64,000 nucleotides of DNA from Robiginitomaculum sp. (GTDB lineage: Bacteria; Pseudomonadota; Alphaproteobacteria; Caulobacterales; Maricaulaceae), in contig JAJFFP010000037.1 in assembly GCA_021776595.1 (NCBI GenBank), positions 1 to 64,000 on the forward strand, in the 5' to 3' direction. A program made the translations under genes and the position numbers. This document shows positions 8,392 to 16,535 of the stretch, one piece after another. Below the pieces are notes generated by a model, which saw only the letters and a program-made list of their open reading frames with translations, had not been told where the DNA came from and ran no database searches. The first letter of the stretch is position 1, and every line of letters starts with the position of its first letter.

Positions 8392-8732
8392 TATGATTGC
8401 CTTTTTTGTGGCTCAATACCTTGCATACGCAAGATCTCTGTCTTGAGCTGATCGGAAAGGCCGATACCGCCATTTTGGGCAAAAACCTTGGCATATTCTT
8501 CATGCAGCAGGCCGGAAAAGGCTTTTTCACCGGCCCCGCCGCCAAACGGTCCATCGCTTTTCAGCCCGGCAAACATACCTTGCAGCATCTGGCCCAGAAA
8601 AAAAGATTCAAATTCCTTGGCGACTTTTTCAGCCTGCGCTTCGGTGCGCACCCCGGTAATATTGGGCGTATTGGCGGGCTTTGCCGCCAGCGTCTGGGCT
8701 AAAAAGGCGTTGGATGCAAACGCGTCAGCCAT
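8391..8732 (-). CDS. Rod-binding protein (FlgJ N-terminal domain / CheL type)
   Basis: The 113-residue product corresponds to the rod-binding domain of FlgJ without the muramidase domain, as is usual in alphaproteobacteria (CheL in Caulobacter). The family block is EKVAKEFESFFLGQMLQGMF (about residues 35-54), followed by GEKAFSGLLHEEYAKV and a C-terminal helix LSDQLKTEILRMQ. It should cap or scaffold rod growth in the periplasm. A separate peptidoglycan hydrolase would be needed to open the cell wall and is not seen here. It is tightly packed between flgI and the FlbY-type gene. Confidence 0.88.
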   Translation of the reverse strand: MADAFASNAFLAQTLAAKPANTPNITGVRTEAQAEKVAKEFESFFLGQMLQGMFAGLKSDGPFGGGAGEKAFSGLLHEEYAKVFAQNGGIGLSDQLKTEILRMQGIEPQKRQS

Positions 8733-8735
8733 GAC

Positions 8736-9857
8736 TTATAGAACCTCAATCTCGGCTTGCAGGGCACCGGCAGCCTTGATGGATTGCAAAATCGCGATCA
8801 TATCACGCGGTGTCAGGCCAAGGGCATTCAGACCCTCTACCAGATCGCTCAGTGCCACCCCGTTCTTGATAACAATCAAACCGGTGCCATCTTCTTCTTC
8901 AACACTAACGCTGCTGCGCGGCACCACTTTGGTTTCGCCGCCTTGTGAAAACGGTCCGGGCTGGCTGACCTGTGGGGTTTCCTCAACCGAAATGGTCAGA
9001 TTGCCCTGGGCGATGGCCACCGTGCTGACCCGCACATTCTCGCCCATCACAATAATGCCGCTCACCTCATCAATTACCACTTTTGCCGGCAGGTCTGGCT
9101 CAACACGCAATTGCTCAACTTCTGCCAGCAAGGATACCATATCGCCATTCCAGCTTGGCGGGCGCGTCAATTGCACGGAGGTCGGGTTCAGGGCCACAGC
9201 CAGTGGCAGGCCCGCATAGGTGTTTATAGCACCCGCCATACGCCGGGCTGTGGTCAGGTCCGGGTTACGCAAAGACAAACGCAAGGTTGATTTTCCCGCC
9301 AGATCATACGCGATTTCACGCTCGACAATGGCACCATTGGAAATGCGCCCCGATGTGGGCACGCCCTGCGTTACCGTTGCCGCCTCACCACCAGCGCTAA
9401 AGCCGCCAATAGCGACCTGGCCCTGACTGACCGCATAAACCTCACCATCAGCCCCCATCAGCGGTGTGACCAACAACAGGCCACCCTGCAGGCTCTGCGC
9501 ATCGCCCATGGCCGAAACCGAGACGTCAATACGCGATCCATTGGTGGCAAAGCCGGGTAAATTGGCCGTGACCATGACGGCAGCCACATTATCGGTCTTC
9601 AGCTTGGCATCACGCGTGTTTACGCCCAGCCGTTCCAGCATGGATTCGAGACTTTGCTTGGTAAATGGGGAATTGCGTAGACTGTCGCCCGTGCCATTAA
9701 GCCCAACCACCAGCCCATAGCCCACCAGCAGATTTTCCCGAACCCCTTCAATATCGGCTATATCCTTGATCCGCGATCCGGCAACAAGTTGACCTGGATG
9801 CAGGGTGAATAGGATACCGGCCAAAACACTCGCCAGAACCGACCTGATACTTTGCAT
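8736..9857 (-). CDS. flgI: Flagellar P-ring protein FlgI
   Basis: FlgI forms the P ring around the rod in the peptidoglycan layer. From ATG 9857 the product is 373 residues with a Sec signal (MQSIRSVLASVLAGILF) and the mature start SRIKDIADIEGVRENLLVGYGLVVGLNGTGD, diagnostic for FlgI. The end LVEGLNALGLTPRDMIAILQSIKAAGALQAEIEVL is also typical. An upstream ATG (9878) would place seven residues before the signal. A sigma-54-like site lies 36 bases upstream, and fliX is divergent. It leads the operon flgI, rod protein, FlbY-type protein and possibly the chemoreceptor. Confidence 0.97.
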   Translation of the reverse strand: MQSIRSVLASVLAGILFTLHPGQLVAGSRIKDIADIEGVRENLLVGYGLVVGLNGTGDSLRNSPFTKQSLESMLERLGVNTRDAKLKTDNVAAVMVTANLPGFATNGSRIDVSVSAMGDAQSLQGGLLLVTPLMGADGEVYAVSQGQVAIGGFSAGGEAATVTQGVPTSGRISNGAIVEREIAYDLAGKSTLRLSLRNPDLTTARRMAGAINTYAGLPLAVALNPTSVQLTRPPSWNGDMVSLLAEVEQLRVEPDLPAKVVIDEVSGIIVMGENVRVSTVAIAQGNLTISVEETPQVSQPGPFSQGGETKVVPRSSVSVEEEDGTGLIVIKNGVALSDLVEGLNALGLTPRDMIAILQSIKAAGALQAEIEVL

Positions 9858-9892
9858 AAACACACCCCAATGGATCAATCTACAGAACCCCT

Positions 9893-9909
9893 TGCGAAAG
9901 TCATGCCAG
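9893..9909 (-). promoter_or_regulatory. Sigma-54-type promoter for flgI
   Basis: Read on the minus strand, CTGGCATGACTTTCGCA places GG and GC at the -24 and -12 positions with the correct spacing of YTGGCACG-N4-TTGCW, with two mismatches. It lies 36 bases from the flgI start. In Caulobacter, sigma-54, FlbD and FliX control this flagellar class. Confidence 0.6.
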
Positions 9910-10031
9910 TTTGGGTTACGAATCCGGGTTTATTTATTGTTGTATTTCAACGCATTATTAGACCCAAACTTAATCTTGCTCGGCCCCCGGCAATAATGTT
10001 CCGGCAGAACTGGCCGGGTAGAATTTTATGC

Positions 10032-10046
10032 TTAATGGCGTGTTAA
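10032..10046. promoter_or_regulatory. CtrA-type box between flgI and fliX
   Basis: TTAA (10032-10035), seven bases, then TTAA (10043-10046) and C: an exact CtrA site. It lies 45 bases upstream of fliX. The Caulobacter fliX promoter is CtrA-controlled, so the arrangement is probably conserved. Binding is inferred. Confidence 0.7.
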
Positions 10047-10090
10047 CGCTCCGGGCCTCACAATGTCCAAATGGGAAAATGTGGACAGCC

Positions 10091-10513
10091 ATGAGAATTA
10101 ACGCAACCGGGCGCACACGGGCCAGTGCCAAAACCAAGACAAAAAGCAAGGCCGGCAGCGCAGGTAATTTTACCCCCGATAGTGTCGGCACCGACGAAAC
10201 CAGCCGGGCGGCCTCAACCGCGTCTGCCAGTCCAATTGCCTCTTTGGATGCGCTGATTGCCCTGCAGGGACAGGAGGATTTTACCCAGGCGCGCAGGCGG
10301 GCAACGGCCAGAGCCGATGATTTGCTGGACATATTGTCTGATGTTCGCCTTGGTCTTTTGGAAGGCGCCCTGCCTGTGCGCACACTGCAACGCCTGGGTT
10401 CAACCTTGCAGCGCGCCCGCGCCAATACTGGCGATGCCAGATTGGAAAGTCTGCTTAATGAGATTGAGATTCGCGCTGAAGTAGAAAAAGCAAAACTGGA
10501 TTTTGCGTCATAG
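10091..10513 (+). CDS. fliX: Flagellar assembly regulator FliX
   Basis: FliX couples completion of the early basal body to sigma-54 transcription by controlling FlbD. From ATG 10091 the product is 140 residues, close to the Caulobacter protein. The conserved C-terminal half is present: RRRATARADDLLDILSDVRLGLLEG and the ending RLESLLNEIEIRAEVEKAKL. The N-terminal part is low-complexity (Ala, Ser, Thr, Lys). Earlier in-frame ATGs (10028, 10079) would overlap the CtrA box or its promoter, so I reject them. It is divergent from flgI and followed by dksA, as in Caulobacter relatives. Confidence 0.9.
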   Translation: MRINATGRTRASAKTKTKSKAGSAGNFTPDSVGTDETSRAASTASASPIASLDALIALQGQEDFTQARRRATARADDLLDILSDVRLGLLEGALPVRTLQRLGSTLQRARANTGDARLESLLNEIEIRAEVEKAKLDFAS

Positions 10514-10661
10514 ACCGCGATCACTTTTTCGTTATATCTTGTTGATCTTAATAGATTATTCTTAATGTCAGAGATGATTGACGCTGCCTGCACTCTGGCT
10601 ATACTCCGCGCGATTCATCGAAGGGTTTTCCCCTTGCCCCTATCATCAGCAGGAGAGCATT

Positions 10662-11090
10662 ATGGCACTAAACGAACCTCTTGCATCTGATCTTCCCGAA
10701 GACTATGCGCCAAACGATAAAGAAGACTTCATGTGCGCGCGCCAGCAGGAATATTTTCGGCAAAAACTGATAAACTGGAAAAATGAAATTATCGCGGAAA
10801 GCCGGAGTACCATTGCCAATTTGCGCAAAGATACCGAAGCGCACCCTGACCTTACCGACCGCGCGCAAACCGAAGCCGATCGCACACTGGAGCTGCGCGC
10901 CCGTGACCGCCAGCGCAAGCTGATTGCCAAAATTGATGCGGCGCTGTTGCGAATTGAAGATGGCTCATACGGCTATTGCGAAGCCACGGGCGAGCCAATT
11001 TCGCTGGCGCGCCTTGATGCCCGCCCGATCGCCACGCTAAGCCTTGAAGCGCAGGAACGGCACGAGCAAAAAGAACGCATGGGCAAGTAA
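10662..11090 (+). CDS. dksA: RNA polymerase-binding transcription factor DksA
   Basis: DksA enters the RNA polymerase secondary channel and works with ppGpp. The 142-residue protein has the coiled coil (about residues 30-95) and the C-terminal finger block YGYCEATGEPISLARLDARP. Only one of the four usual zinc cysteines remains (CEAT, then LSLEA instead of CxxC pairs), a form I know from alphaproteobacterial DksA. AGGAGAG just before ATG 10662 fixes the start. It follows fliX by 148 bases and ends one base before a convergent gene. Confidence 0.95.
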   Translation: MALNEPLASDLPEDYAPNDKEDFMCARQQEYFRQKLINWKNEIIAESRSTIANLRKDTEAHPDLTDRAQTEADRTLELRARDRQRKLIAKIDAALLRIEDGSYGYCEATGEPISLARLDARPIATLSLEAQERHEQKERMGK

Positions 11091-11480
11091 TCAGAGCGCG
11101 CCCTTTTCCCGCAAGGCGCTGGAAAGAACCGCCAATTGCAACTCCAGGCGTTTGACCTCACGGACCACCATATTTTTATTCATTTCCATCCAGAACCATA
11201 ATTTCAACATGGCAACAAAAAAGATGGAAACCCCCATACCGGCACCCCAGAGCGCCATCATATGTGCATCATCCGTATGCAGAAAATTCCACCCGGTCCA
11301 CAAGGCAAAGCCAAGGGCCGTAAATACCAGGAACATGCCATAAATATTCCAGAAACGCATCTTTCCACGAAAGAGACCAAATATCATGGCGAACAAGCCA
11401 GGCTCGTCGGCAACAGCTTTTAGTTTCTCCAGCTCTGCACCAGACAGGGCTTTGCGGATTTCCTCATCTATATCGGTCAT
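11091..11480 (-). CDS. DUF6768-type membrane protein, partner of the ECF sigma factor
   Basis: The 129-residue protein has a short cytoplasmic N-terminus (DIDEEIRKALSGAELEKL), two transmembrane helices (about residues 45-65, NIYGMFLVFTALGFALWTGW, and 72-95) and a C-terminal amphipathic helix (VVREVKRLELQLAVLSSAL). It resembles the DUF6768 proteins that lie behind ECF sigma genes. Its start overlaps the sigma gene stop by four bases (ATGA), so the two are coupled. It may be the membrane anti-sigma factor, but no classic anti-sigma motif is visible, so this is inference. Confidence 0.65.
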   Translation of the reverse strand: MTDIDEEIRKALSGAELEKLKAVADEPGLFAMIFGLFRGKMRFWNIYGMFLVFTALGFALWTGWNFLHTDDAHMMALWGAGMGVSIFFVAMLKLWFWMEMNKNMVVREVKRLELQLAVLSSALREKGAL

Positions 11481-12016
11481 TGTTTTTCTCCTTCGATATG
11501 AGCGCGCAAGGTTTTGCGCACCGTGTAAAGTCTTGACTTGATCGTGCCCTCAGGCACCTCAAGCATGGTAGCGATCTGAACGACCCCCAGCCCCTGGCCA
11601 TAAAACATGCCGACCAGAATTCGATCATCGGGGCGCAATTGCACCAATGCGGTTCGTAAGTCCATTAGATCATGGGTATCGGCCCGCATCTCGGAAACGG
11701 GTATTTTTGCCAACGCATCCTCGCCTTTGCGGCGGCGGATTTTACCACGCAGCATATCCGTGCAGACATGGCTGGCAATGCGCAAAATCCACGCCGGAAA
11801 ACAAGCCGCATCATTAAGACGGCGCAAACTTTTGATGACTTTGAGCCAACAGGTCTGCACCGCATCATGGGCCAGATCGCGATCCTGGGTAAGACGCACA
11901 CAATAACGCTGTAATACTGGTGACCAGTGACGCACCAGTGCATCAAAGGCAGCACGATCACCATCCTGTGCTTTCAGCACCAACAGTTCATTGGCAATAT
12001 CATGTGCGTTGCGCAT
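11477..12016 (-). CDS. ECF-type RNA polymerase sigma factor
   Basis: This 179-residue sigma factor has region 2 (AAFDALVRHWSPVLQRYCVRLTQDRDLAHDAVQTCWLKV, about residues 22-60), a region 2.4 helix (FPAWILRIASHVCTDMLRGKIRRR) and region 4 (QIATMLEVPEGTIKSRLYTVRKTLRAHI). Regions 1 and 3 are absent, as in ECF sigmas. It is cotranscribed with a small membrane protein. The target regulon cannot be read from the sequence; the divergent msrP gene (stress repair) is a plausible but unproven target. Confidence 0.93.
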   Translation of the reverse strand: MRNAHDIANELLVLKAQDGDRAAFDALVRHWSPVLQRYCVRLTQDRDLAHDAVQTCWLKVIKSLRRLNDAACFPAWILRIASHVCTDMLRGKIRRRKGEDALAKIPVSEMRADTHDLMDLRTALVQLRPDDRILVGMFYGQGLGVVQIATMLEVPEGTIKSRLYTVRKTLRAHIEGEKQ

Positions 12017-12210
12017 TTCATTCCACTGATGACGACCAAATGGTCAAGACAGTATATAGTCGCTTGCCCGCAAGATTTGGTTCATCATAAAATAAATATT
12101 TTACGCACTCACAGCACATGAACTTGTTGTGAGCAGGCGGCATTACGGTGGTATTGTGTGCACACCTGCGCTAGATAATTGCCGGGGCATCCGTTTATTG
12201 GAGAAATTAT

Positions 12211-13188
12211 ATGTTGATCCGCCGTCCACCGGGCTTTGCGCTTAAAGACAATGATGTCACGCCACAATCGCTCTATTTGCGCCGCCGCGAGTTTCTGGCT
12301 GCTTTTGTTGCCGCCGGGGGCACGCTTGCCCTGCCGCCTGCGGCGCTGGCCAAAAGCGCCGCACAAAATGACTTTGCCGCGCTTGATGCGACCAAAACCG
12401 GCTATAGGGTCAAAGGCCCTCTTACCCCTTGGGAAGCCCTCACCAATTATAATAATTATTATGAGTTTGGCACCGGTAAGGGCGATCCGGCCCGCAAGGC
12501 TCATAAGCTGATTACCAAGCCATGGTCTGTTATGGTTGAAGGCGAAACCGATAAGCCGGGCACTTATGCGCTGGAAGATCTGGTTGACTTTAATGCACTG
12601 GAAGAACGGATTTACCGCCATCGCTGCGTCGAGGCCTGGTCCATGGTTATCCCCTGGGTCGGTGTGCCTCTGGGGCCGGTTTTGCAGAAATTTTCCCCGA
12701 ACTCGCGGGCAAAATATGTTCAGTTTTTCACCAAATTATCGCGCAAGGAAATGCCCGGCACGTTCTGGCCGGTGCTAAAATGGCCATACCGCGAGGGCCT
12801 GCGCATGGATGAAGCCTTAAACCCGCTCGCGTTTTTGGCGGTCGGCATTTATGGACGCGTTCTGCCCAATCAAAACGGCGCACCCCTGCGTCTGGTGGTG
12901 CCATGGAAATATGGCTATAAATCCATCAAATCCATCGTGCGCATCCGCTTTAGCGAAACCATGCCAGAAACCTCATGGAACATGTCTGCCCCGCGCGAAT
13001 ACGGCTTTTATTCCAACGTCAATCCGCTGGTGGACCACCCGCGCTGGAGCCAGGCGAGCGAACGTGTTATCGGTAGCCGCAGTGGCTTTGGTGGTGCACT
13101 GCAACGACGCGACACGCAAATGTTCAACGGTTATGCCGATCAGGTAGCCAGTCTATATACGGGCATGGATTTGAAAGTTAATCATTAG
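12211..13188 (+). CDS. msrP: Methionine sulfoxide reductase catalytic subunit MsrP
   Basis: MsrP is the periplasmic molybdopterin enzyme that repairs oxidised methionines. The 325-residue protein has a Tat signal (RRREFLAAFVAAGG, about residues 26-39) and the family blocks YNNYYEFGTGKGDP, YRHRCVEAWSMVIPWVGVPL (the Cys is the molybdenum ligand) and the C-terminal NPLVDHPRWSQASER. It is followed by msrQ, its membrane heme partner, after 135 bases that hold a pair of genomic repeats. The pair takes electrons from the respiratory chain. Confidence 0.96.
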   Translation: MLIRRPPGFALKDNDVTPQSLYLRRREFLAAFVAAGGTLALPPAALAKSAAQNDFAALDATKTGYRVKGPLTPWEALTNYNNYYEFGTGKGDPARKAHKLITKPWSVMVEGETDKPGTYALEDLVDFNALEERIYRHRCVEAWSMVIPWVGVPLGPVLQKFSPNSRAKYVQFFTKLSRKEMPGTFWPVLKWPYREGLRMDEALNPLAFLAVGIYGRVLPNQNGAPLRLVVPWKYGYKSIKSIVRIRFSETMPETSWNMSAPREYGFYSNVNPLVDHPRWSQASERVIGSRSGFGGALQRRDTQMFNGYADQVASLYTGMDLKVNH

Positions 13189-13202
13189 AATGGCGACTGT
13201 CT

Positions 13203-13315
13203 CCTTCTCCCATGGGGAGAAGGTTGGGATGAGAGGCTTGTGCCTGGCAAGCAATCCTGAAAATCTTCTCATCATCCATTACCCCCTCACCTTAATCCTC
13301 TCCCCAAGGGAGAGG
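13203..13315. repeat. Inverted pair of CTCTCCC/GGGAGAG hairpin repeats between msrP and msrQ
   Basis: Two hairpins in the gap: CCTTCTCCC-ATG-GGGAGAAGG (13203-13223) and CCTCTCCC-CAA-GGGAGAGG (13297-13315, preceded by CCCTCACCTTAAT). The flanks are related in inverted orientation, like a BIME built from two REP units. A related pair is at 21099-21228. These are common intergenic elements in alphaproteobacteria. Confidence 0.75.
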
Positions 13316-13323
13316 AGAAAAAT

Positions 13324-13980
13324 ATGAACCTCAAAAACACCCCCATCATCCACATGAAGAACGCGCTTTTCATTGCCCTTAGCCTGCCGGCTTTGTGGAT
13401 TTTCTGGCAATGGGCCATGTTGCTTTTGGGACAACCCAATGCCCTTGGCTTTAACCCGGTGGAGACCACCAACCGGTTTTTGGGCGATACCGCCATCCGG
13501 GTATTGTTGATTACCCTGGCCATCACCCCGTTGCGCGACCTGACCCGCCTGGCGGTGCTTACAAGGTGGCGGCGTATGGTGGGGTTATTTGCCTTTTTTT
13601 ATGTCTGTCTGCACCTGAGCAGCTATTTGGGGCTAGACCTCTTCTTTAGCTTGGCCAAGTTGTGGAAAGACATCGTAAAACGCACTTACATTACCTTTGG
13701 CATGACAGCCTTTGTTTTGCTCATTCCACTGGCTTTAACATCGACTAACAAGGCCATTCGCAGGTTGGGGCCCAAGCGCTGGGCGCGCTTGCACTGGTTG
13801 ATTTATCCTGCCGCCCTGCTGGCGGTGCTGCACCATTATTTCATGGCCAAAGGGTTTCAGATCATGCCGCTGGTGCATGGTGTTATCCTGGTATTCCTGT
13901 TGACCTGGCGCGTGGTGAAATGGGCAAAAAAGCGTTATCTGGCTACCCTTCCATCAAAACGGAAAGAGAATATCATATAA
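13324..13980 (+). CDS. msrQ: Heme-binding membrane subunit MsrQ
   Basis: MsrQ is the cytochrome b-type membrane protein that passes electrons to MsrP. The 218-residue product has about six transmembrane helices. His ligands are visible in FFYVCLHLSSY and RLHWLIYPAALLAVLHHYFMAKG. The family block VRVLLITLAITPLRDLTRL-like (IRVLLITLAITPLRDLTRLA) is present near residues 58-77. It forms a pair with msrP. Its 3-prime end overlaps the convergent flgH by 27 bases. Confidence 0.94.
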   Translation: MNLKNTPIIHMKNALFIALSLPALWIFWQWAMLLLGQPNALGFNPVETTNRFLGDTAIRVLLITLAITPLRDLTRLAVLTRWRRMVGLFAFFYVCLHLSSYLGLDLFFSLAKLWKDIVKRTYITFGMTAFVLLIPLALTSTNKAIRRLGPKRWARLHWLIYPAALLAVLHHYFMAKGFQIMPLVHGVILVFLLTWRVVKWAKKRYLATLPSKRKENII

Positions 13981-14691
13981 TTCCTGGCCGTAACGCGGGT
14001 TTTGCACGTCCGATATAGTGCCCCGACCGCCATAGGAAATACGCGCTTCGGCAATTTGTGTGTGCTCAATCACGTTATCCGAGGCAATATCCTCAGGGCG
14101 CACAACCCCGGATACCAATAGCTCACGCACTTCACTGTTAATACGAACTTCCTGACGACCGGCAATCACCATATTGCCATTGGGCAGCACCTGGGTCACG
14201 ACCGCCGCCACCGTCAGGTTGACCGATTCAGAACGATCTACCGAACCCTCGCCTTTATTGTTACTGGTAGAGCCAAGGCTGGTGAGTGATGCAGGGGAAA
14301 TGGATTTACCTAAATGCTTTTCCAGTCCGAAAAAGTTGGTCAGGTCGGAATCCTCGCCCGAAGTTCGTGTGCGTTCGGTAGAGTTTTTAATTTTGGCCTT
14401 GTCTTCAATATTGATGGCCACCGTCAATATATCACCAACTTGCTTGGCACGCTGGTCATTAAAAAATGTGCGTGCGCCAGAGCGCCACAAGGAATTTTTG
14501 GTATCATCAACATAAGCCACGGCGGGCATGGGCATGACAATGGGTTTGCGTCCATACACATTGGCCGGGTTCTCAATCGGCGTCATGTCCGGAGCTTTGC
14601 CGATCCGTTTGATACGATCAAAGGTGCCGCAGCCGCTAAGCAATATACCGCCAGCCAGAATGAGCACCACTTTTTTCATCATTATATTCAT
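13954..14691 (-). CDS. flgH: Flagellar L-ring protein FlgH
   Basis: FlgH is the outer-membrane lipoprotein that forms the L ring. From ATG 14691 the product is 245 residues with a lipoprotein signal ending LLSGC, and the conserved SLWRSGARTFFNDQRAKQVGDILTV and NGNMVIAGRQEVRINSEVREL blocks. TAGGAGT upstream supports this start rather than ATG 14715. It ends the operon flgF-flgG-flgA-flgH. Its last 27 bases overlap msrQ tail to tail. Confidence 0.97.
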   Translation of the reverse strand: MNIMMKKVVLILAGGILLSGCGTFDRIKRIGKAPDMTPIENPANVYGRKPIVMPMPAVAYVDDTKNSLWRSGARTFFNDQRAKQVGDILTVAINIEDKAKIKNSTERTRTSGEDSDLTNFFGLEKHLGKSISPASLTSLGSTSNNKGEGSVDRSESVNLTVAAVVTQVLPNGNMVIAGRQEVRINSEVRELLVSGVVRPEDIASDNVIEHTQIAEARISYGGRGTISDVQNPRYGQELYDILFPF

Positions 14692-14701
14692 CACTTTACT
14701 C

Positions 14702-15691
14702 CTAGCCCCCAACAACCGGGCCTATGTTGGCGCGGGCCCTGCCCGGTGCCGTAACCACCACATCTATGGTGCGATTAGATCGTAGATTAATCACCCGCAA
14801 AGGCTCGCCCAGCGCCGCTTCGTCCAACGCGCGGGCTTTGGCTGTCAGGCGAATTCCCGGCACCTCATAGGTAATGGTTATGATTTCACCACGATTGATC
14901 GTCATCAGGCGTTTCAGGTCCGCCTCGCGTAATGGCTTGCCCGCGCGCAAAGCCCGCCGTGTCGCCTGACCGGTAAAACTTTCCGGGTCCATAATCGTGC
15001 CTGAACGCACACTGGCTTCACGCACCTCAATCCATTGCACATCTTCGGGCCTGATTTCTTCGCCCGCCGTGTATGGACGCTTCAATGCCGGCACCGAAGC
15101 CAGACGCCAGGCGCGGCCACGCACCTCGACCGGGCGCCCGTCATCATAAGGCAGAACACGGGCACTAAAGGCACCGTTTTGCGGTGATAAATCAAACGAG
15201 ACAATGCTGGCCTCACCTTTGGCATCAAGCGGCACAAACAGGGTTTGTCCACGATTGGCCAAGGCCACTTCATAATGGATCCCATCGCCCCTTGCCGCTA
15301 ACTCTTCTTTGATCATGGTGCTCAAAACGCCGGTGCCGATCTTGGTGCCTGCCCGGCGCACGGTGACGCGTTTTAAGGATGCCGCGTTTTTCCAGACCCG
15401 TTTGTGTTTGGCAGCCATGGCCGATAACCAGGCCGGATCAAGGGAAACCATGCGGCCAGGTTCGGGCGCGCGGGTCAACACAATATCTGCCAGATCGTCA
15501 GCATTGGAAAACACATCACCAAAGCGCAAATTGGCATCCTGACTTTCGATTTGCGCCCGCAAACGCAAAGGCTCTGTCACACTGGCCTCTGCACCCAATA
15601 CCAGCGCGGCACTGGCAGCAAAGATCAGCAACACCAAGGCAACAAGCGTGGTGGTGCGGCGCAAACGCAAATGTTCAAATAAAATATTCAT
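14702..15691 (-). CDS. flgA: Flagellar basal body P-ring formation chaperone FlgA
   Basis: FlgA is a periplasmic chaperone for P-ring assembly. The 329-residue form is long, as in alphaproteobacteria, with an N-terminal extension before the SAF-like domain. It has a signal anchor (TTLVALVLLIFAASAALVLGAEA) and the C-terminal core RPYTAGEEIRPEDVQWIEV and AGKPLREADLKRLMTINRGEIITITYEVPGI. ATG 15691 is the best start; the upstream ATG at 15748 would overlap the end of flgG and precede the signal. It lies between flgG and flgH. Confidence 0.94.
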   Translation of the reverse strand: MNILFEHLRLRRTTTLVALVLLIFAASAALVLGAEASVTEPLRLRAQIESQDANLRFGDVFSNADDLADIVLTRAPEPGRMVSLDPAWLSAMAAKHKRVWKNAASLKRVTVRRAGTKIGTGVLSTMIKEELAARGDGIHYEVALANRGQTLFVPLDAKGEASIVSFDLSPQNGAFSARVLPYDDGRPVEVRGRAWRLASVPALKRPYTAGEEIRPEDVQWIEVREASVRSGTIMDPESFTGQATRRALRAGKPLREADLKRLMTINRGEIITITYEVPGIRLTAKARALDEAALGEPLRVINLRSNRTIDVVVTAPGRARANIGPVVGG

Positions 15692-15710
15692 TGCAAAAGC
15701 AACCCTGTTA

Positions 15711-16499
15711 CTAGCGGCGCAAATTGGCGCTGGTGGATAGCATCTCATCAGAAGCAGTGATGACTTTGGAGTTCATTTCATAGGCACGCTGGGCGGCAAT
15801 CAACGCGGTAATTTCCTGCACGGCATTAACATTTGAGGTTTCGATAAAGCCTTGAACAATCTTGCCAAACCCAGGGGACCCAGGGGTGCCGACATTGGCC
15901 GGACCTGAGGCGGCGGATTCCAAAAAGAGGTTATCCCCCTGCGGGTCCAGTCCGCCTTCATTAAAGAAGGTAACCACTTCCAACTGCCCAACAACGGCCG
16001 GAACCGGATTACCGGGGGTCAGTGCCTGCACCTGGCCTTGCGCATTGATAATCACATCGGTGGCATCCTGTGGAAGGGTGATGCCCGGCGCTACGGTATA
16101 GCCATCTTCGGTGGATAATTGTCCGTCACCATTGACGGCAAAATTACCGGCGCGGGTATAGGCATCATCGCCAGAGGGTAGCTGGATACGAAAATAGCCC
16201 TTGCCGCTAATCGCGACATCGAATTTATTGCCGGTTTGCGCCAGATTTCCCTGGTCGGTAATGCGATAGACCGACCCGGCCTTCACCCCCAACCCGATCT
16301 GGACACCGGTTGGCACGATCGTCCCTGAATCAGAGGAACTGGCCCCTTGACGTTCAATACTCTGATACAGCAAGTCCTGAAATTCTGCCCGCTGGCGCTT
16401 GAACGCCGTGGTGTTCATATTGGCAATATTATTGGAAATCACCTCAACATTAAGCTGTTGGGCCAGCATCCCGGTGGCGGCGGTATTTAAGGCGCGCAT
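15711..16499 (-). CDS. flgG: Flagellar distal rod protein FlgG
   Basis: FlgG forms the distal rod. The 262-residue product is of normal length and starts MRALNTAATGMLAQQLNVEVISNNIANMNTTAFK-like (the axial signature at about residues 8-35), with a distal-rod-specific region QRQGASSSDSG-like near residues 53-62 and the C-terminal YEMNSKVITASDEMLSTSANLRR. CAGGAGA precedes the ATG. It is the second gene of the flgFGAH operon. Confidence 0.98.
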   Translation of the reverse strand: MRALNTAATGMLAQQLNVEVISNNIANMNTTAFKRQRAEFQDLLYQSIERQGASSSDSGTIVPTGVQIGLGVKAGSVYRITDQGNLAQTGNKFDVAISGKGYFRIQLPSGDDAYTRAGNFAVNGDGQLSTEDGYTVAPGITLPQDATDVIINAQGQVQALTPGNPVPAVVGQLEVVTFFNEGGLDPQGDNLFLESAASGPANVGTPGSPGFGKIVQGFIETSNVNAVQEITALIAAQRAYEMNSKVITASDEMLSTSANLRR

Positions 16500-16535
16500 G
16501 TTATTCTCCTGATCCTAATTCGTTTGGCGCTGCAT

